From Thermothelomyces thermophilus ATCC 42464 (Eukaryota > Ascomycota > Sordariomycetes > Sordariales > Chaetomiaceae), in assembly GCF_000226095.1 (NCBI RefSeq), contig NC_016473.1:2356001-2420000 (forward strand): 64,000 nt of DNA, read 5' to 3'. Both the position numbers and the translations under genes were made by a program. Positions within the stretch are counted from its first letter, which is position 1, and every line of letters starts with the position of its first letter. Below the pieces are notes generated by a model. The model was not told where the DNA came from, did no database searches, and saw only the letters and a program-made list of their open reading frames with translations. Shown here piece by piece: positions 46,356-57,907 of the stretch.

Positions 46356-47155
46356 ATACCTTACATACAATAATAATAACCAACGTTAACCTGGAAAGTG
46401 AGGTGGGAGTGGGGGTTCGTGTGCTTTCCGTAATATTACCTGCCCTAGGGCCTCTTACACTTTCCTTATCGAACTGCCCTACTGCATGTGCGTGCCTGCA
46501 AAGCGGCAGGAATCTAGGTTGCTGCTTCTCAAGTGTGCAGGTGGCATCTCTTCTGGTACATACCTGGTGCCCCATCAAAGACAATGCAAAATTGCAGCGC
46601 AAGGTTGGCCGTATGTATACCGCGGTATATGTCCAAGTATTCGGCGGTTACATCTGACGGCCGAAGGTAATGGATCGGTTGGTCTTATAAGGAGCCTTTC
46701 GATTTGTTTCTGAAGCAGATCAATGACAGACGACCGGTAGTCAACGGTTTGAGTGCCAGCAACCAACCAGTCTCGTCTTTGTTCCCGAGGTGCCCTCGCT
46801 GCCCTCGCTGCCGTTGGCCTGGATCCGGACGAAAATTCAGCTCTGCGCCATGGTTGTGGCGGGTTAATCTATAACCCGGCGGCAAGCTCCCCTCTGCCCC
46901 GCTCTATGAACGGTAGCGAGCGTCAACGGTACTATCGTCCCTCTGCAGCTTGACCTGGAGACAGACTACCCTACGGGATTATAAGCCCTGGTAACTGGCT
47001 GACCGACCCTCCAACCGGGCGTCATAGCCTCTGGTGCGCATCTTGGCGGGGTTCGGGGCTCAGACGGGCGGCCCGTCGATCACATCGGATCCCCCGTTGT
47101 TACCTACATTGCCCTCTCCGAACGCCGAAACGGGAACCCGACAGCACTGACCCCC

Positions 47156-47177
47156 GGGGGGGGGGGGGGGGGGGGGG
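47156..47177 (+). repeat. Poly-G tract (22)
   Basis: An uninterrupted G run follows CCCCC, giving a C5-G22 junction. Confidence 0.9.
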
Positions 47178-47835
47178 TCACGGACGCTAAGGGGCAGGGA
47201 TGCCGACTATCGCGGACCACTGTCGCAGGGTCGACGACGTATAAGTGACAAACAACCCCAGCGGTTCCGCTAATTCACTGTCCATTTTCGCTCGAGGACA
47301 CCTGAACTAGTCCGTACAAACATTGCATTTAGTCCTCAGAGAGCACCCGTTACCACGCGCCGTACCTCCAGCCTCGGATTTTGTCCGTTCTGCAGCTAAT
47401 CTTTTGACAAATTTCCCGTTTCGACACTCTTTTGCTATGACGGAATAAACAGCCTGTGTGGAGCGGGAGCGAGCTCACGATAGACGCATACGTGCCCGCA
47501 CCACAACGCTCCTTGTCCGGCCCTTATTATTAGGGGGGCGAAAAAGACGGCCGTTCTCACACGATTGCCCATCTGACCGGCCACCACTATGGCCGACAAG
47601 AAAACAACAGAAGCTGGGCCGTCTCGACACACACATCCGACGCCAGCAGCATCATTCCGTACGCATCCTTCCCCTTCCCATGTCTCTCTTCCTTGACTTG
47701 TCCCCGTGTGGCACCCCTGAATACCCGTCCGCCTCTGCATCCGCACCTGCGTCTCACGCACGCGCAAACCCCACTTCCCGCTCTTTTTTTTTTTTATTTG
47801 ACAGAATGAACCCCCTTGGAAGCCGAGCATGACTG

Positions 47836-49033
47836 ATGGGCAATCCAGCAACGCATAACTCGCCGCGGACCTGGTTCCTCACCTCGTCACTCTCGCCGCT
47901 GAGCATCCGCCTGATCCGGCTGCTCCTGGCTCACGGTGACTATGTAGTGGCTTGTCTGCCGCCCCTCGAGATCGAGGACGAAGAGCGGAGCGCCGAGTTC
48001 CGCGAGCTCATCAACGAGTGCAAGAGCAACCGCAAAGACCGCGAAGGGTGGAAGGACCGCATCCGCGGCATCCGCTGCGATGCCCGCGCCATGGGACAGT
48101 GCGGCGCGGCCATCGCCGAGGCCGTACATGTTTTTGGTCGCATAGACATATTGCTATGCTGCAGGTTCGAGGGTGAGTGCCTAGGCCTCCGCCTGACGGT
48201 TTGCTCTCAACCCCCATCTCAATGGGGGGGGGGAAGAAGGCGCCGCATGAGGGAAGAAGACAGGGGCTTACTTGAGAGTTCGTAACGGAAAAGCCGTCAT
48301 CGGAACCGTCGAGGAGCTCTCGGCCACACCGGCCACGCGCAACTTGGTGCGCGACCAATTCGACGCCATCTTCTTTTCCCAAGTCAACTTCGTCAGGGCC
48401 GCGCTCCCCCAGTTCCGCGCCCAGCACACGGGCCACATCATCATCCTGACCAGCATCGGCGGCCACATCGCGACGCCCGGCATGCCCATTTACTCGGCCG
48501 CCACCTGGGCGCTCGAGGGCTACTGCGACTCGCTGGCCTACGAGATTGCTCCCTTCAACATCAAGGTCACCATCGTGCAGCCTAACAAAGAGATCCAGAG
48601 CCTGACCAACAAGATCATCTTCGCCCCGCAGCTCCCCTACTACGACGCCGACGTCAACCCGGCCCCGAGCATGCGCGAGATGCTGTTCAACGTGCTCAAC
48701 GCCAACCCGGACACGGCCATCGAGCAGTCCGAGGACGAGATCCAGTACCGCTACCCGCGCCTGCCCGCGGCCGCCTACGACAAGCTGGTCATGGAGACGG
48801 TCCACGCCCTGACGGCGATCGGGGGTCACGAGAACCCCCCGGCCCGGCATATCGTCGGGTTCGAGGGAGCCGTGGCGGTCAAGGAGAAGCTCAAGACGGT
48901 GACGGAGGAGCTCGAGGATTTTGTCGAGGCCAGCCTGGCCGTGGACATCTTTGAGAGCGAGCTCAAGGCCGAGGCACAGCAGGGCAGGTCGAAGGTGGAT
49001 GCGACTGGGTCGGGGAGCGGGTCGGGGATGTGA
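47836..49033 (+). CDS. Short-chain-dehydrogenase-like protein with degenerate active site
   Basis: The fold is that of the SDR family, but catalytic function is doubtful. Two exons (47836-48172, 48294-49033) give 358 residues. WFLTSSLSPLSIRLIRLLLAHG stands where the Rossmann TGxxxGxG should be: T16 is present but all three Gly are replaced (S17, P21, S23). The NNAG motif reads CCRF (108-111). S166 and Y179 remain in TSIGGHIATPGMPIY, but the catalytic Lys is Thr (T183, in YSAATWALEG). The C-terminus resembles fungal SDR proteins (APFNIKVTIVQPN). The join at GAG-G/CC uses donor GTGAGT and an AAG acceptor. A 9-codon upstream frame (47829-47858) starts 7 nt before and overlaps the start codon, which may lower translation. 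Confidence 0.8.
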
Positions 49034-50000
49034 TGTCGGCTTGCCAATTCACCGAGTGATATAAGGATGGGAGCGACAAAGGTAAATAAATCGATGGGTT
49101 CCACGTGTGTAACCCTTGTAAAGGGGTGGTCGTTGGGGGACCGCGAAGTAAAATCGGGCTTTGGACGGATGGAAGGGCACGGCTTAGGCCACACTTTGAT
49201 ACCATGTTTCTTCTGCATGCCATGCCATATTCACCAGAGAGGGAGAGAGATTCTGTTCTTGATGCCTGGACGGTCTCACTCGGCAATCCTTTTGTTCGAG
49301 CTTGAAAGCCCGGATGCCCACCTTTATATATATATATATATAAATACGTACATCCATACTCGGTGTAAAATAATTTCATTGCAGGCGCGAGCCTGTAAAC
49401 AGGGGTTGGAGGGGTTCGATAAATAAGCATAGAGTTCCTGGCGCTCCTTCACTACCCTTAGTTTGTAGGAATGAATACCACTAAACAGGAGTAGTTACGG
49501 AGTATCCGTAGTACTCCGTACCTTACTTAGTAAGTTACTGTAACTAAGGAAGGAGAAGATGCCCCCTTAGCCCCGCCCAACCCCGGCCCAAGCTCGGGCC
49601 TCGTGGGCCCCTGGAGCCCCTCTGGTTTCGGCCCAGGCGCGCCCAAGGTTTCCCAATGGAAGTTCAGGAGATCGGGTGTACAGTAGGTACACAGTACGGA
49701 AATTGACCCGAACTTCATCCCAACAATTGTTGCTCTTGAAGATCTTGTTCTCCGCGCGCACAGAAGAACATCACCGCCGCGTGCTATCCAACAAACGACG
49801 GGCGCCCTCAACCTAACCCCCCCCCAATTCTGCGACGGCGCCCCAAACGCCCGGTTTTTGGCGCGAAACCCAGCTTCGGCGCAATCTCTCGAGAGCGAGC
49901 TTCCGGTCCCCCAAGGTCGCCTAGTTCTTTCTCGACATGTCCTGACCCTGAACTCACCAACCTTGCAAGCGCAAAACTCGGGAATGACGGCGGCACGAGA
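49034..50000. other. Intergenic, 0.97 kb
   Basis: This holds a short TA repeat (49325-49342) and the paired TACGGAGTA/TACTCCGTA hairpin (49496-49520). The stretch before 50001 is presumed TRS120 promoter. No gene is supported. Confidence 0.5.
49496..49520. repeat. Perfect 9-bp inverted repeat TACGGAGTA / TACTCCGTA
   Basis: TACGGAGTA (49496-49504) and its reverse complement TACTCCGTA (49512-49520) are 7 nt apart. Single copies of the same nonamer occur at 10066, 27532, 32689 and 45932. Confidence 0.75.
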
Positions 50001-53000
50001 ATGGCTGTCGACCCGTTTCTGCCCGTCGCCCCCGCGAGGCTCAAGGCACTCGTGCTGCCCATCGGCCACATCACGCACGAGCGCTTCACCGCTTTCGTCG
50101 GCCGCCTCAATGCCGAGAGCGTCGTCTTCCTGCGGGACGTAACGCCCGATGCCCGCCCGCACAGGAGTGAGAGGAGCCCATACGTAGCGTCGGAAACCCA
50201 GGTGCCTTGCTGACCCGGGCCGTGTCCAGACATGTTCTCGCCCCTGGCGTTCCCCGACGGCGCCATGTTCTACGACCTCATCATGCACCATCCGCCCGCC
50301 TCCCACCTCTCCCTGTCGCCCTTCGAGCTCTTCCGCGAGCCGCTCGCCATAATTGCTATAGCCGACGGCGTCGAGCTCCCCAGGACCGTCTTCAGCAAGA
50401 GAAACTCCGGGGGCAGGACCGTCCAGGAGGCAAACATACGGACGCTCTACCAGGACCTGGAGGGCTTGAGGGACAAGTACCCCAGGGCTCTGGCCCACCA
50501 GGTGCTGATATTCGACTACCTGACGACCAAGGAGAATCCCCTGCCGATCCCCGAGGGCATCGTTACCATACCGCCCGCCGAGCTGCTCAAGCGGACCACC
50601 ATCAAGACGGTCATGTGCGACATCGCGGCCCTGATCCTGGCCGAGATGACCACCCTGGCCAAGTCTTACGAGGGTATGTCCTTCATCGACTCGCCGGGGC
50701 AGCCCTCGACCCGACCGACCGGCGTCGAGGACGAAGCGCGTACGCTTCCGAGGAGGAACTCGCAGTTTTCGTTGCCGACGAACCGCTCCAGCTCGACCGG
50801 CGGTCTCCCCGACCGAGGCCATGTGCGCATGTCCATGCCTCCCGTCTCCTCGAAGGGCCAGCCGCTGGACTCGACCGGTTCGAGCCCCGCCCGCCCTTCC
50901 ACGCCCGTGAGCAGCAACAAGCCGCTCCCGTCCCCGCCCTCTACGTTCGAGAACATCATCGGACCCATGGAACCGAACAGCCCCCCCGAGCAGGCCGGCC
51001 TCTCACGCGCAGATGCGGGCGAGAGCTTCAGATCGCAGAACCAAGATCGCGTTCCCGTCCACGGGTTCGGTCCTGGGGGGCTCAACGACAGGTGGAGGAA
51101 CAAAGGGAAGTCACGGATTCAGATCGTGATCGGGTCGCTCTATCTCCAGGCGGGCCTGTGGAACCACGCGCTCAAGGAGCTCACAGAGGGTGCCACGATC
51201 GCCAAGTCGTTGAACGATCATGTCTGGCACGGCAAAGCCCTCGAGCTCACTCTCATCAGCCTCCTGCTGCTCGGCTGGGCCGGCATCGAGTTCCGCGTCC
51301 CCAGTATCCTGCTCCCGCCGCACGACAAGGGGACGAGCGCTGCCATGGCACTCGAGGAAGCCGAGATCGCGGACCCCCACCAGCCTCCATGGCTGAGGCA
51401 CCTGCAGATGCACATGCCCGAACTCCTCGACCGCATCATCGGCTTGTACTCGAGGATCTCGGCCGAGCACCTGCCGCCGCTGCCTCTTTCCGAGGCCATC
51501 ATACGCTTCTGCAAAATGTCCGCGGCCATCCACACGACAAACGGCCGGCTCTGCCGCGAGTCCCTGGACATGATCGTCTCTGGCGTGCCCCCTAGGGTAC
51601 CCTTGACCACATCGCCCCGCTTCACCATCCAGCCCACCCGGACCCAGATCGTCGCGACGCTGTTCCGAGCATTCCCCGCCTCCTCCGCCGAGCTGCTCAC
51701 CACGGTCGACCGGCTGGTGATCCTCAGCGGGATAGCGTCCGTGCTGGGCCACTTGGGTTTCCATCGGAAGAAGGCCATGGTGCTCCGGGAGCTCGTCTCG
51801 GTCTCGGTGGGCGGGCTGGTCGAGGCGCGCACGCGGGGCGCCGCCGATGTCGGCATCCATCCCGCCGCCGGGCTCATCGGGCTCAACGGCGCCAGCGCTC
51901 GGGACGGGGCGGGCGGCTTGCTGGAGCTGGCCGAGGGCGATGTCGAGCACGGCATCGACCCGTTCCTGGAGCTCCTGATGAAGACGTACGGCGTCGTCGG
52001 CGGCGGAAACACGCCGGGCGACGACGGGGACCGCTCCGACGAGGCGGTCGTGGCAAGGATCCGGAAACAGTCCGCCGCCAGGTTCTTCGGCATGCAGAGC
52101 GTCAAGCTCAACGTCCTGCGGACCTGCATCAACTTCTCGGAGGCGTTGCCGGACTTCGCCGGCGTGTTGAAATACTCGAGCGATCTGCTCCGGACCGCCG
52201 GTAGCGGCATCGCCCCGGGCCCGCGGAGAGAGAATGCTTACCCCTCCATAACCAAGGAGGAGCAAGTCCGGCTGGTGACCAACATTCTCAAGACGTCGAA
52301 CTTGTCCAAGCGTCTGGGGATCGGCCCTCTGGAGGCCGAGTACTGGGACGAATTCTTAGTCCGCGGCGTCTCCCTGGAGGCGCTGCCGCCGACGAGGATG
52401 CCTTTCCCACACGCGAAGACGGTGCTTCCCGGCATCACGGCGTTAGCGCGGAGCTCCCAGGATGTCGATCCGTTCATCTACAACCCGTTCCTGAAGCGTC
52501 CCGACACGGCGACGGTCGACCGTACCCTGGTGGCCGGCGAGCCGGCGACCTTCAGGCTCACCCTCCAGAACCCGTACGAGGTCGAGGTCGAGCTGGAGAG
52601 TATCCGTCTCGACGCCGAAGGAGCCGAGTTTGAATCGGCCGTCGAGACCACCACTATCGGCCCCTACCGGACACAGATTATGAGGATATCCGGCACGCCA
52701 AAGGCGGTCGGGACCGTGAAAGTCACGGGCGCGGTGATCAAGGTCCGCGGATGCCGGGAGAGGAGGTTCCCCGTCTTTGCCGACCCCTGGGCGCCCGAGG
52801 ACGCGGTCAAGATCAAGGCGATAGGACTCGGGGCCCTCGGCGTGAATGCCGCGGCCGTGTCACCTGCCATACAGCGGCTCAAGCCGGCGCACGTCGAGCT
52901 CAACGTCATCACACCGCAGCCCATCGTCGTGGTCAAGTCTTCGACTCTCCCGCAGTCCTCGGTCATGATACTCGAAGGCGAGCGGCAGTCTTTTTCCGTC

Positions 53001-54587
53001 ACCTTGCAGAACCTATCCGCCACCACGCCGGTGGACTTCCTCCTCTTCTCGTTCAAAGACTCGACGCAGGAGCCACTCCAGCTGGCGCTGAACAACCGCG
53101 ACGCCACGGCTACTGAACTCTACGAGTACGAGCTCGTGCTCGCCAAGAAGCAGCCTCTCCGGCTCAGGAACAGAGACGACAGCAAGCGCTTCATTGCGCC
53201 CGGGCAGACAGCGACGTTCGACTTTGAACTGCTCGGCCGGCCCGGCCTCACGCACGGCCTCATCCAAGTCGACTACGCGTATCTCGGCGTGCCGCACGAC
53301 GAGGTGGCGGAGAAGTTTTACACGCGTCGGGTCTCTATGGAGCTTACAATCACCGTCAATGCTAGCATTGAGATCACCCGGGCGGACATCCTCCCCCTGA
53401 CCAGCAGCATTCCCGCACCGCTCTGGTCCCGCGCCACCACCACAACCAACAATACAACTAATAATACTACTAGCGTCGATGATAATAACAAGAACAAAAC
53501 ACCATTACCCCCTCCGCATCTTTCGGCAGACACGCACTGCCTCCTCCTCCTCGACTTGCGCAACGCCTGGCCAGGCCAAATGACCATCTCCTTGTCATCC
53601 TCGTCCCGAGAAGAAGGGCAAGGAGGACCAAAGGAATACACGATCCAGGTCGAAGAAAGCATCCTCCCGGGCCACACGGCGCGCGTCATCCTGCCCATCC
53701 AGCGCGTCTACATCGAGGACCCGCACGCGTTCATCCCCGCGCTCAACCCGGCGCGCCAACGCCAGTTCGTCGTGAGCACCAAGATCGCGCCAGAGGTCGA
53801 GCGCGCCAGCCGCGAGGCGTTTTGGTACCGCGAGCGGGTACTCGACTCGCTGAGGGCAAGGTGGCGGACTCCTTCTGGCGGCGGCGGCTACGGCGGCGGC
53901 GGCAGCGCAGCCGCGAGGTGGAGGGAAGGTGAGATCGAGCTCCGCGCCGTGCGCTTCTCGGCCCGGATGGTGGAGGCTGTCCGGGTGGACGAGGTCGACG
54001 TGGAGATGGCGGTCGAAGGGGTCCCTGCTGCCACTGCAGGAGAGGAGGAAGGAGGAGGAGAAGACGAGGAAGGAGGAAGACGAAGAGAAGAGAGCGGCAG
54101 GTTCGTAGTCAACGTGGACGAGTTCCTACAACTGCGCGTGCGCGTGACGAACCGGTCGGCCAGGCCGGTGTACCCGCTGCTGCGGCTGACGCCTGTGCTG
54201 TGTCACCGGCCATTCAACGTGTCGCTCGACTTCACGCGCAAGATGGCCAAGTTTGCGTGGAACGGGACCCTACAGCAGGCGCTGCCGCTGCTCGAGGGGA
54301 ACGGCGGGACCGCCGAGGTCCGCATGGGAGTCACTGCGCTCTGCAGGGGGGAGTTCGAGATCCTGGGCAGCGTCGAGGAGGCCAGGTTGTGGGTGGATCC
54401 GGAGGAAGAGACGAGGCGCAAAGACGAGGAGTCGGGTCAACAAGGGGAGAGGAAAGGGGTGGTCGGTAAGACGGAGGCGGAGGCACAGGCCATGATATTG
54501 GGCGCCGCGCTAGGCAAGAAGGAACGGAGGATGTGGCATGCCAGGAGGGGATGCAGGCTGGTCGTCAGGGATCCGCCGCAGAGGTAG
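50001..54587 (+). CDS. TRS120: TRAPP II complex subunit Trs120
   Basis: Trs120 is a TRAPP II subunit that helps activate Rab11-type GTPases (Ypt31/32) at the late Golgi. Two exons (50001-50166, 50230-54587) give 1507 residues, in the usual range. The N-terminus MAVDPFLPVAPARLKALVLPIGHI and FSPLAFPDGAMFYDLIMHHPP match fungal Trs120. A disordered Ser/Pro stretch (about 220-310) is followed by TPR-like helical sequence, and the C-terminal half has repeated beta-sandwich-like blocks (for example FRLTLQNPYEVEVELESI and RQSFSVTLQNLSATTPVDFLLFSF). A low-complexity Glu/Gly insert lies near 1330-1350. The intron has donor GTGAGA and acceptor CAG. Frame in exon 2 is open for over 4.3 kb. Strong codon bias also leaves long antisense open frames, which are not genes. 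Confidence 0.94.
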
Positions 54588-55213
54588 GAAAACTATTGTT
54601 TCGTTTTTTCTGACGAGGCGCGCGCCAAAGTTCTGAAGAGGTTTGGTCCGAACGCACGCATCCCAACAAAAAGAAACTAATATACCTCCCCGTCAGCAAT
54701 GGAAGCCGTAATAATTAACCGAATCGCAAGATTGGGTTAGGGTTGCCCTTGGCTGGCCCCCCGAGTCATCCCGAGAAGCGGTGTGATTTCACCCTTGCCA
54801 CTCGACTCTGTTCATTTTCCGTAAGCTTTGAGACGTCTGTTCCTTCCCGGTAGCTCGAGAGTCTGTGACGATTTGGGTCTGTCCCAACCGATCTGGGCTC
54901 AATCTTGGCAATCGCGCCCGAGTCTCTTTGCGTTTGCACGTATGTATGTACGAAGTTTACCGCGAGAGCCCCACTCGGTGGCCGTTTAAGTCGCGACTTC
55001 CTAATCTTTGCATGTGGAAGAGGGCTTTTTTTGACTCACTTCGTCTCTCTTCATTCCGACCATTTCGCTCCCAATTTGAACATTCCATAACGCGGGGGAA
55101 GGGTAGAGCGAGCAAAGGACGGACCCTCTCGACTTGCCACCGACCAAAAGGGGCCAGAATCGGGGTCGGGGTTTCAGAAAGAGAGGTCGACCAGCAGATT
55201 GAAACACACCGAG
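54588..55213. other. Intergenic, 0.63 kb
   Basis: TRS120 3' flank and PABA synthase promoter. A GTATGTATGTAC stretch lies at about 54939. Nothing else is seen. Confidence 0.5.
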
Positions 55214-57907
55214 ATGGGGCGTCCCCGGATCCTCTTCCTCGACGCTTACGACTCCTTCTCCAACAACATCACTTCCTTGCTCACCACCCTCCTGGGCGCC
55301 GACGTCTTTGTCCTCCCCATCGACGACCCCCTCCTCGGAACGCACCCCGGCGGCCACCATTATGATGGCGACGATGGTGGTGCTGATGACAACAAGGATG
55401 CGTCGTCGTTGTCGCACGGAGAGCGCCGCGCGCGGTTCGTCGCCGAGCTGAAGCGGTACGATGCCGTCGTCTGCGGTCCCGGCCCGGGCAACCCGGACAC
55501 CGAGGCCGACGTCGGGCTCGTCCGCCACGTCTGGCAGCTGGCCGACGACGAGCTGCTGCCCGTGTTCGGGGTCTGCCTGGGCTTCCAGAGCCTGGTGAGC
55601 GCCCACGGGGGCCAGGTCCGCCGGCTGAGAAGGGGCCTGCACGGGATGGTGAGGGAGATCCACCACCGCGAGGGTGGCGGCGGCGTGGAGGGAGACGTGT
55701 TCGCTGGCGTGCGCAGGTTCAACGCGACGCTCTACCACAGCCTCTGCGGCGATATCGGGCAGGACGAAGTCGGCGAGGGCGAGTGGGAGGCGGCACGGTG
55801 GCGGCCGTCCGCGCGGTGTCCGGATCTGGTCCCGCTCGCGTGGGTGGAGGAGGAGCGCGAGCAGGGCGAGGAGAAGGAGAGGATATTGATGGCGGTCAAG
55901 CACAGGACCAAGCCGTTCTGGGGCGTCCAGTACCACCCAGAGTCGGTCTGCACGGATGAGGAAGGGAACAAGGTCATCCTGAACTGGTTCCGAGAGGCGC
56001 AGAAGTGGAATCGGGAGAAAGGGAGGGTGGCGCTGTCGGAGGGACACGAGCTCGCCAGGGCCGCGACGAAGCCGAGCCTCCTGTCGCAGCTGAAGCTGCG
56101 GCCGACGGAGCAGGACGCCCCCCGGTGGTGGGAGCTGCTCGAGACGAACCCCACGCTGCACTCCCTGATGGTCCCCCTCCCTGCCGGAGTCCAGGTGCCG
56201 GATATAGTCGAGGCGGTCGATTCCGGGTGTGCGGAGCGGATTGTCCTCGATTCGGCCAACGCCGCCCCCGCTAGTTCGAGAGCCGATGTGCGTGGGAGGT
56301 ATAGCATCATCGCAGCAAAGCTTGACGAGAGTCTGCATGTCGAATATCACGTTGGCGACCCGTACGCGACCATCAAGATCCGGTCACTCGGGGGTTCGTC
56401 TGTGAACCTGTCGGAGAAGATACCGCTCGAGCCGTCCGGTGGTGTCTGGGGACTGCTAGCTGCGTTCCACGAGAAGCGGCGCGTGCCGGCTGCCGAACCA
56501 GCTCACACGCCTTTCGTCGGTGGCTTCATGGGCTACATCACGTACGAACAGGGCTTGAGCGACATCGGCATCTGCCTGGGACAAGACCGCTCGCACCACC
56601 GGCCAGACGTCTCGCTGGCCTGGGTCACTAAGAGCATCATCGTGGACCACCTACAGCAGGTGATTCACGTTCAGCAGCTGAGATCCGGTCACCTGGAGAC
56701 GACGGACACTTGGATAGACAAGACAGCAGCCAAACTACGGGCTCTCCAAGACTCTCCACGTCGGCCGTCTTTCAACTTATCGGCAGTGCCCCCCTCGTTG
56801 TCAACCGTGGGAACGCGCCGTCCCTCGATGAGCGCTTCGATCAAGCCGCCCCAGACAAAAGAGTACGAAGCCAAGGTTAAGACCTGCCAAGAATATATCG
56901 CGGCCGGCGAGTCCTACGAGCTCTGCCTCACCGACCAAACCACCATAACCCGCCCCATTAGCGACGTTTGGACTCAGCTAGCACCCGCTAATCCGCTCCC
57001 ATCTTCACCACGCAAGCTGCAGCAGAAGCAACGCTTCCAATCCCAGCATAACGGCGCATTTCTGAACTCTCCGATCTCTTCTTCTTCTTCTTCCTCCTCC
57101 TCCTCCTCCTCCTCGTCCTCCTCCTGGTCGCTCTTCAAACGCCTCCGCAAACACCAACCAGCACCTTTTGCGTCATACCTCCGCCTCGGCCCCGCTACAC
57201 TAGTCAGCGCCTCACCGGAGCGCTTCCTGACCTACGACCGTGCCGGGCGCTGCTCGATGCGGCCGATGAAGGGGACGGTGCGCAAGTCGGACGAGGTTGC
57301 CACTTTGGCGCAGGCCGAACGGATCCTGCACGTGCCCAAGGAGGAGGCCGAGAACTTGATGATTGTCGACCTGGTGCGGCACGACCTGCACGGCGTGTGC
57401 GGTGCCGGTCGCGTGACGGTGCCCGATCTGCTCAAGGTCGAGGAGTACCAGAGCGTCTTCCAGATGATCACCGTCGTGGAGGGGCAGCTGCCGCCGAGGC
57501 CGGATGGGCATGGTGGACAAGAGGAGACGGGGCCGTATACAGGCCTGGATGTGCTCGCTGCGAGCTTGCCACCCGGGAGCATGACGGGTGCGCCCAAAAA
57601 GAGGAGCTGCGAGATCCTAAGGGAGATCGAGGGCCATAACGAGCGGGGGCTCTACTCGGGCGTGGTCGGTTACATGTGTGCCACGGGGAGGGGCGACTGG
57701 AGCGTGACGATCCGTAGTCTGTTCCGCTGGGACGACGAGCAGGTCGTCGTAAACACTGAGGATGGCCCCGAGACGCACGAGGTGTGGCGCATCGGGGCTG
57801 GAGGAGCGGTCACCATCTTGAGCACTCCCGAAGGCGAGAGAGAGGAAATGTTTACGAAGCTCGCTGGTCCGCTTCGGATTTTTGGCGAGGACCCGTGTCG
57901 GTGGTAG
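55214..57907 (+). CDS. ABZ1: Bifunctional para-aminobenzoate (ADC) synthase
   Basis: This makes 4-amino-4-deoxychorismate from chorismate and glutamine for folate synthesis. It is one exon of 897 residues and fuses two domains. The N-terminal glutamine amidotransferase (about 1-285) has LFLDAYDSFSNNI, the oxyanion block GPGPGNP, the nucleophile Cys in FGVCLGFQSL (about 121) and HPES (about 240). The chorismate-binding domain (about 330-897) has FVGGFMGYITYEQG, SPERFLTYD, MKGTVRKSDE (K686, the Lys that marks PabB rather than TrpE), ENLMIVDLVRHDL, PPGSMTGAPKKRSCEILREIE and YSGVVGYM. A poly-Ser insert from TCN runs lies at about residues 622-637. The in-frame sequence before ATG 55214 has no other ATG. 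Confidence 0.96.
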   Translation: MGRPRILFLDAYDSFSNNITSLLTTLLGADVFVLPIDDPLLGTHPGGHHYDGDDGGADDNKDASSLSHGERRARFVAELKRYDAVVCGPGPGNPDTEADVGLVRHVWQLADDELLPVFGVCLGFQSLVSAHGGQVRRLRRGLHGMVREIHHREGGGGVEGDVFAGVRRFNATLYHSLCGDIGQDEVGEGEWEAARWRPSARCPDLVPLAWVEEEREQGEEKERILMAVKHRTKPFWGVQYHPESVCTDEEGNKVILNWFREAQKWNREKGRVALSEGHELARAATKPSLLSQLKLRPTEQDAPRWWELLETNPTLHSLMVPLPAGVQVPDIVEAVDSGCAERIVLDSANAAPASSRADVRGRYSIIAAKLDESLHVEYHVGDPYATIKIRSLGGSSVNLSEKIPLEPSGGVWGLLAAFHEKRRVPAAEPAHTPFVGGFMGYITYEQGLSDIGICLGQDRSHHRPDVSLAWVTKSIIVDHLQQVIHVQQLRSGHLETTDTWIDKTAAKLRALQDSPRRPSFNLSAVPPSLSTVGTRRPSMSASIKPPQTKEYEAKVKTCQEYIAAGESYELCLTDQTTITRPISDVWTQLAPANPLPSSPRKLQQKQRFQSQHNGAFLNSPISSSSSSSSSSSSSSSSWSLFKRLRKHQPAPFASYLRLGPATLVSASPERFLTYDRAGRCSMRPMKGTVRKSDEVATLAQAERILHVPKEEAENLMIVDLVRHDLHGVCGAGRVTVPDLLKVEEYQSVFQMITVVEGQLPPRPDGHGGQEETGPYTGLDVLAASLPPGSMTGAPKKRSCEILREIEGHNERGLYSGVVGYMCATGRGDWSVTIRSLFRWDDEQVVVNTEDGPETHEVWRIGAGGAVTILSTPEGEREEMFTKLAGPLRIFGEDPCRW

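Larger units (their letters stand above)
45573..47835. other. Intergenic, 2.3 kb, divergent
   Basis: This is the largest gap in the window, between SER1 (-) and the SDR-like gene (+). It contains CTTT units next to SER1, TACTCCGTA (45932-45940), a 15-mer copy with a 14-bp palindrome (46331-46355) and a 22-base G run (47156-47177). A 282-codon minus frame (46602-45754) has no family likeness and runs across the repeats; not called. Confidence 0.5.

Noticed and set aside
45754-46602. 282-codon minus-strand open frame in the largest gap
   Set aside because: Not called as a gene: atypical codon use, spans repeat motifs, no recognisable domain. Kept as a point to test in findings.
49527-50822. 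431-codon minus-strand open frame over the TRS120 start
   Set aside because: Antisense to a clear coding exon; no family resemblance. It arises from the GC-rich third positions of the sense gene.
51111-52265. 384-codon minus-strand open frame inside TRS120
   Set aside because: Antisense shadow caused by codon bias.
55001-56350. 449-codon minus-strand open frame over PABA synthase
   Set aside because: Antisense shadow of the amidotransferase domain; no family likeness.
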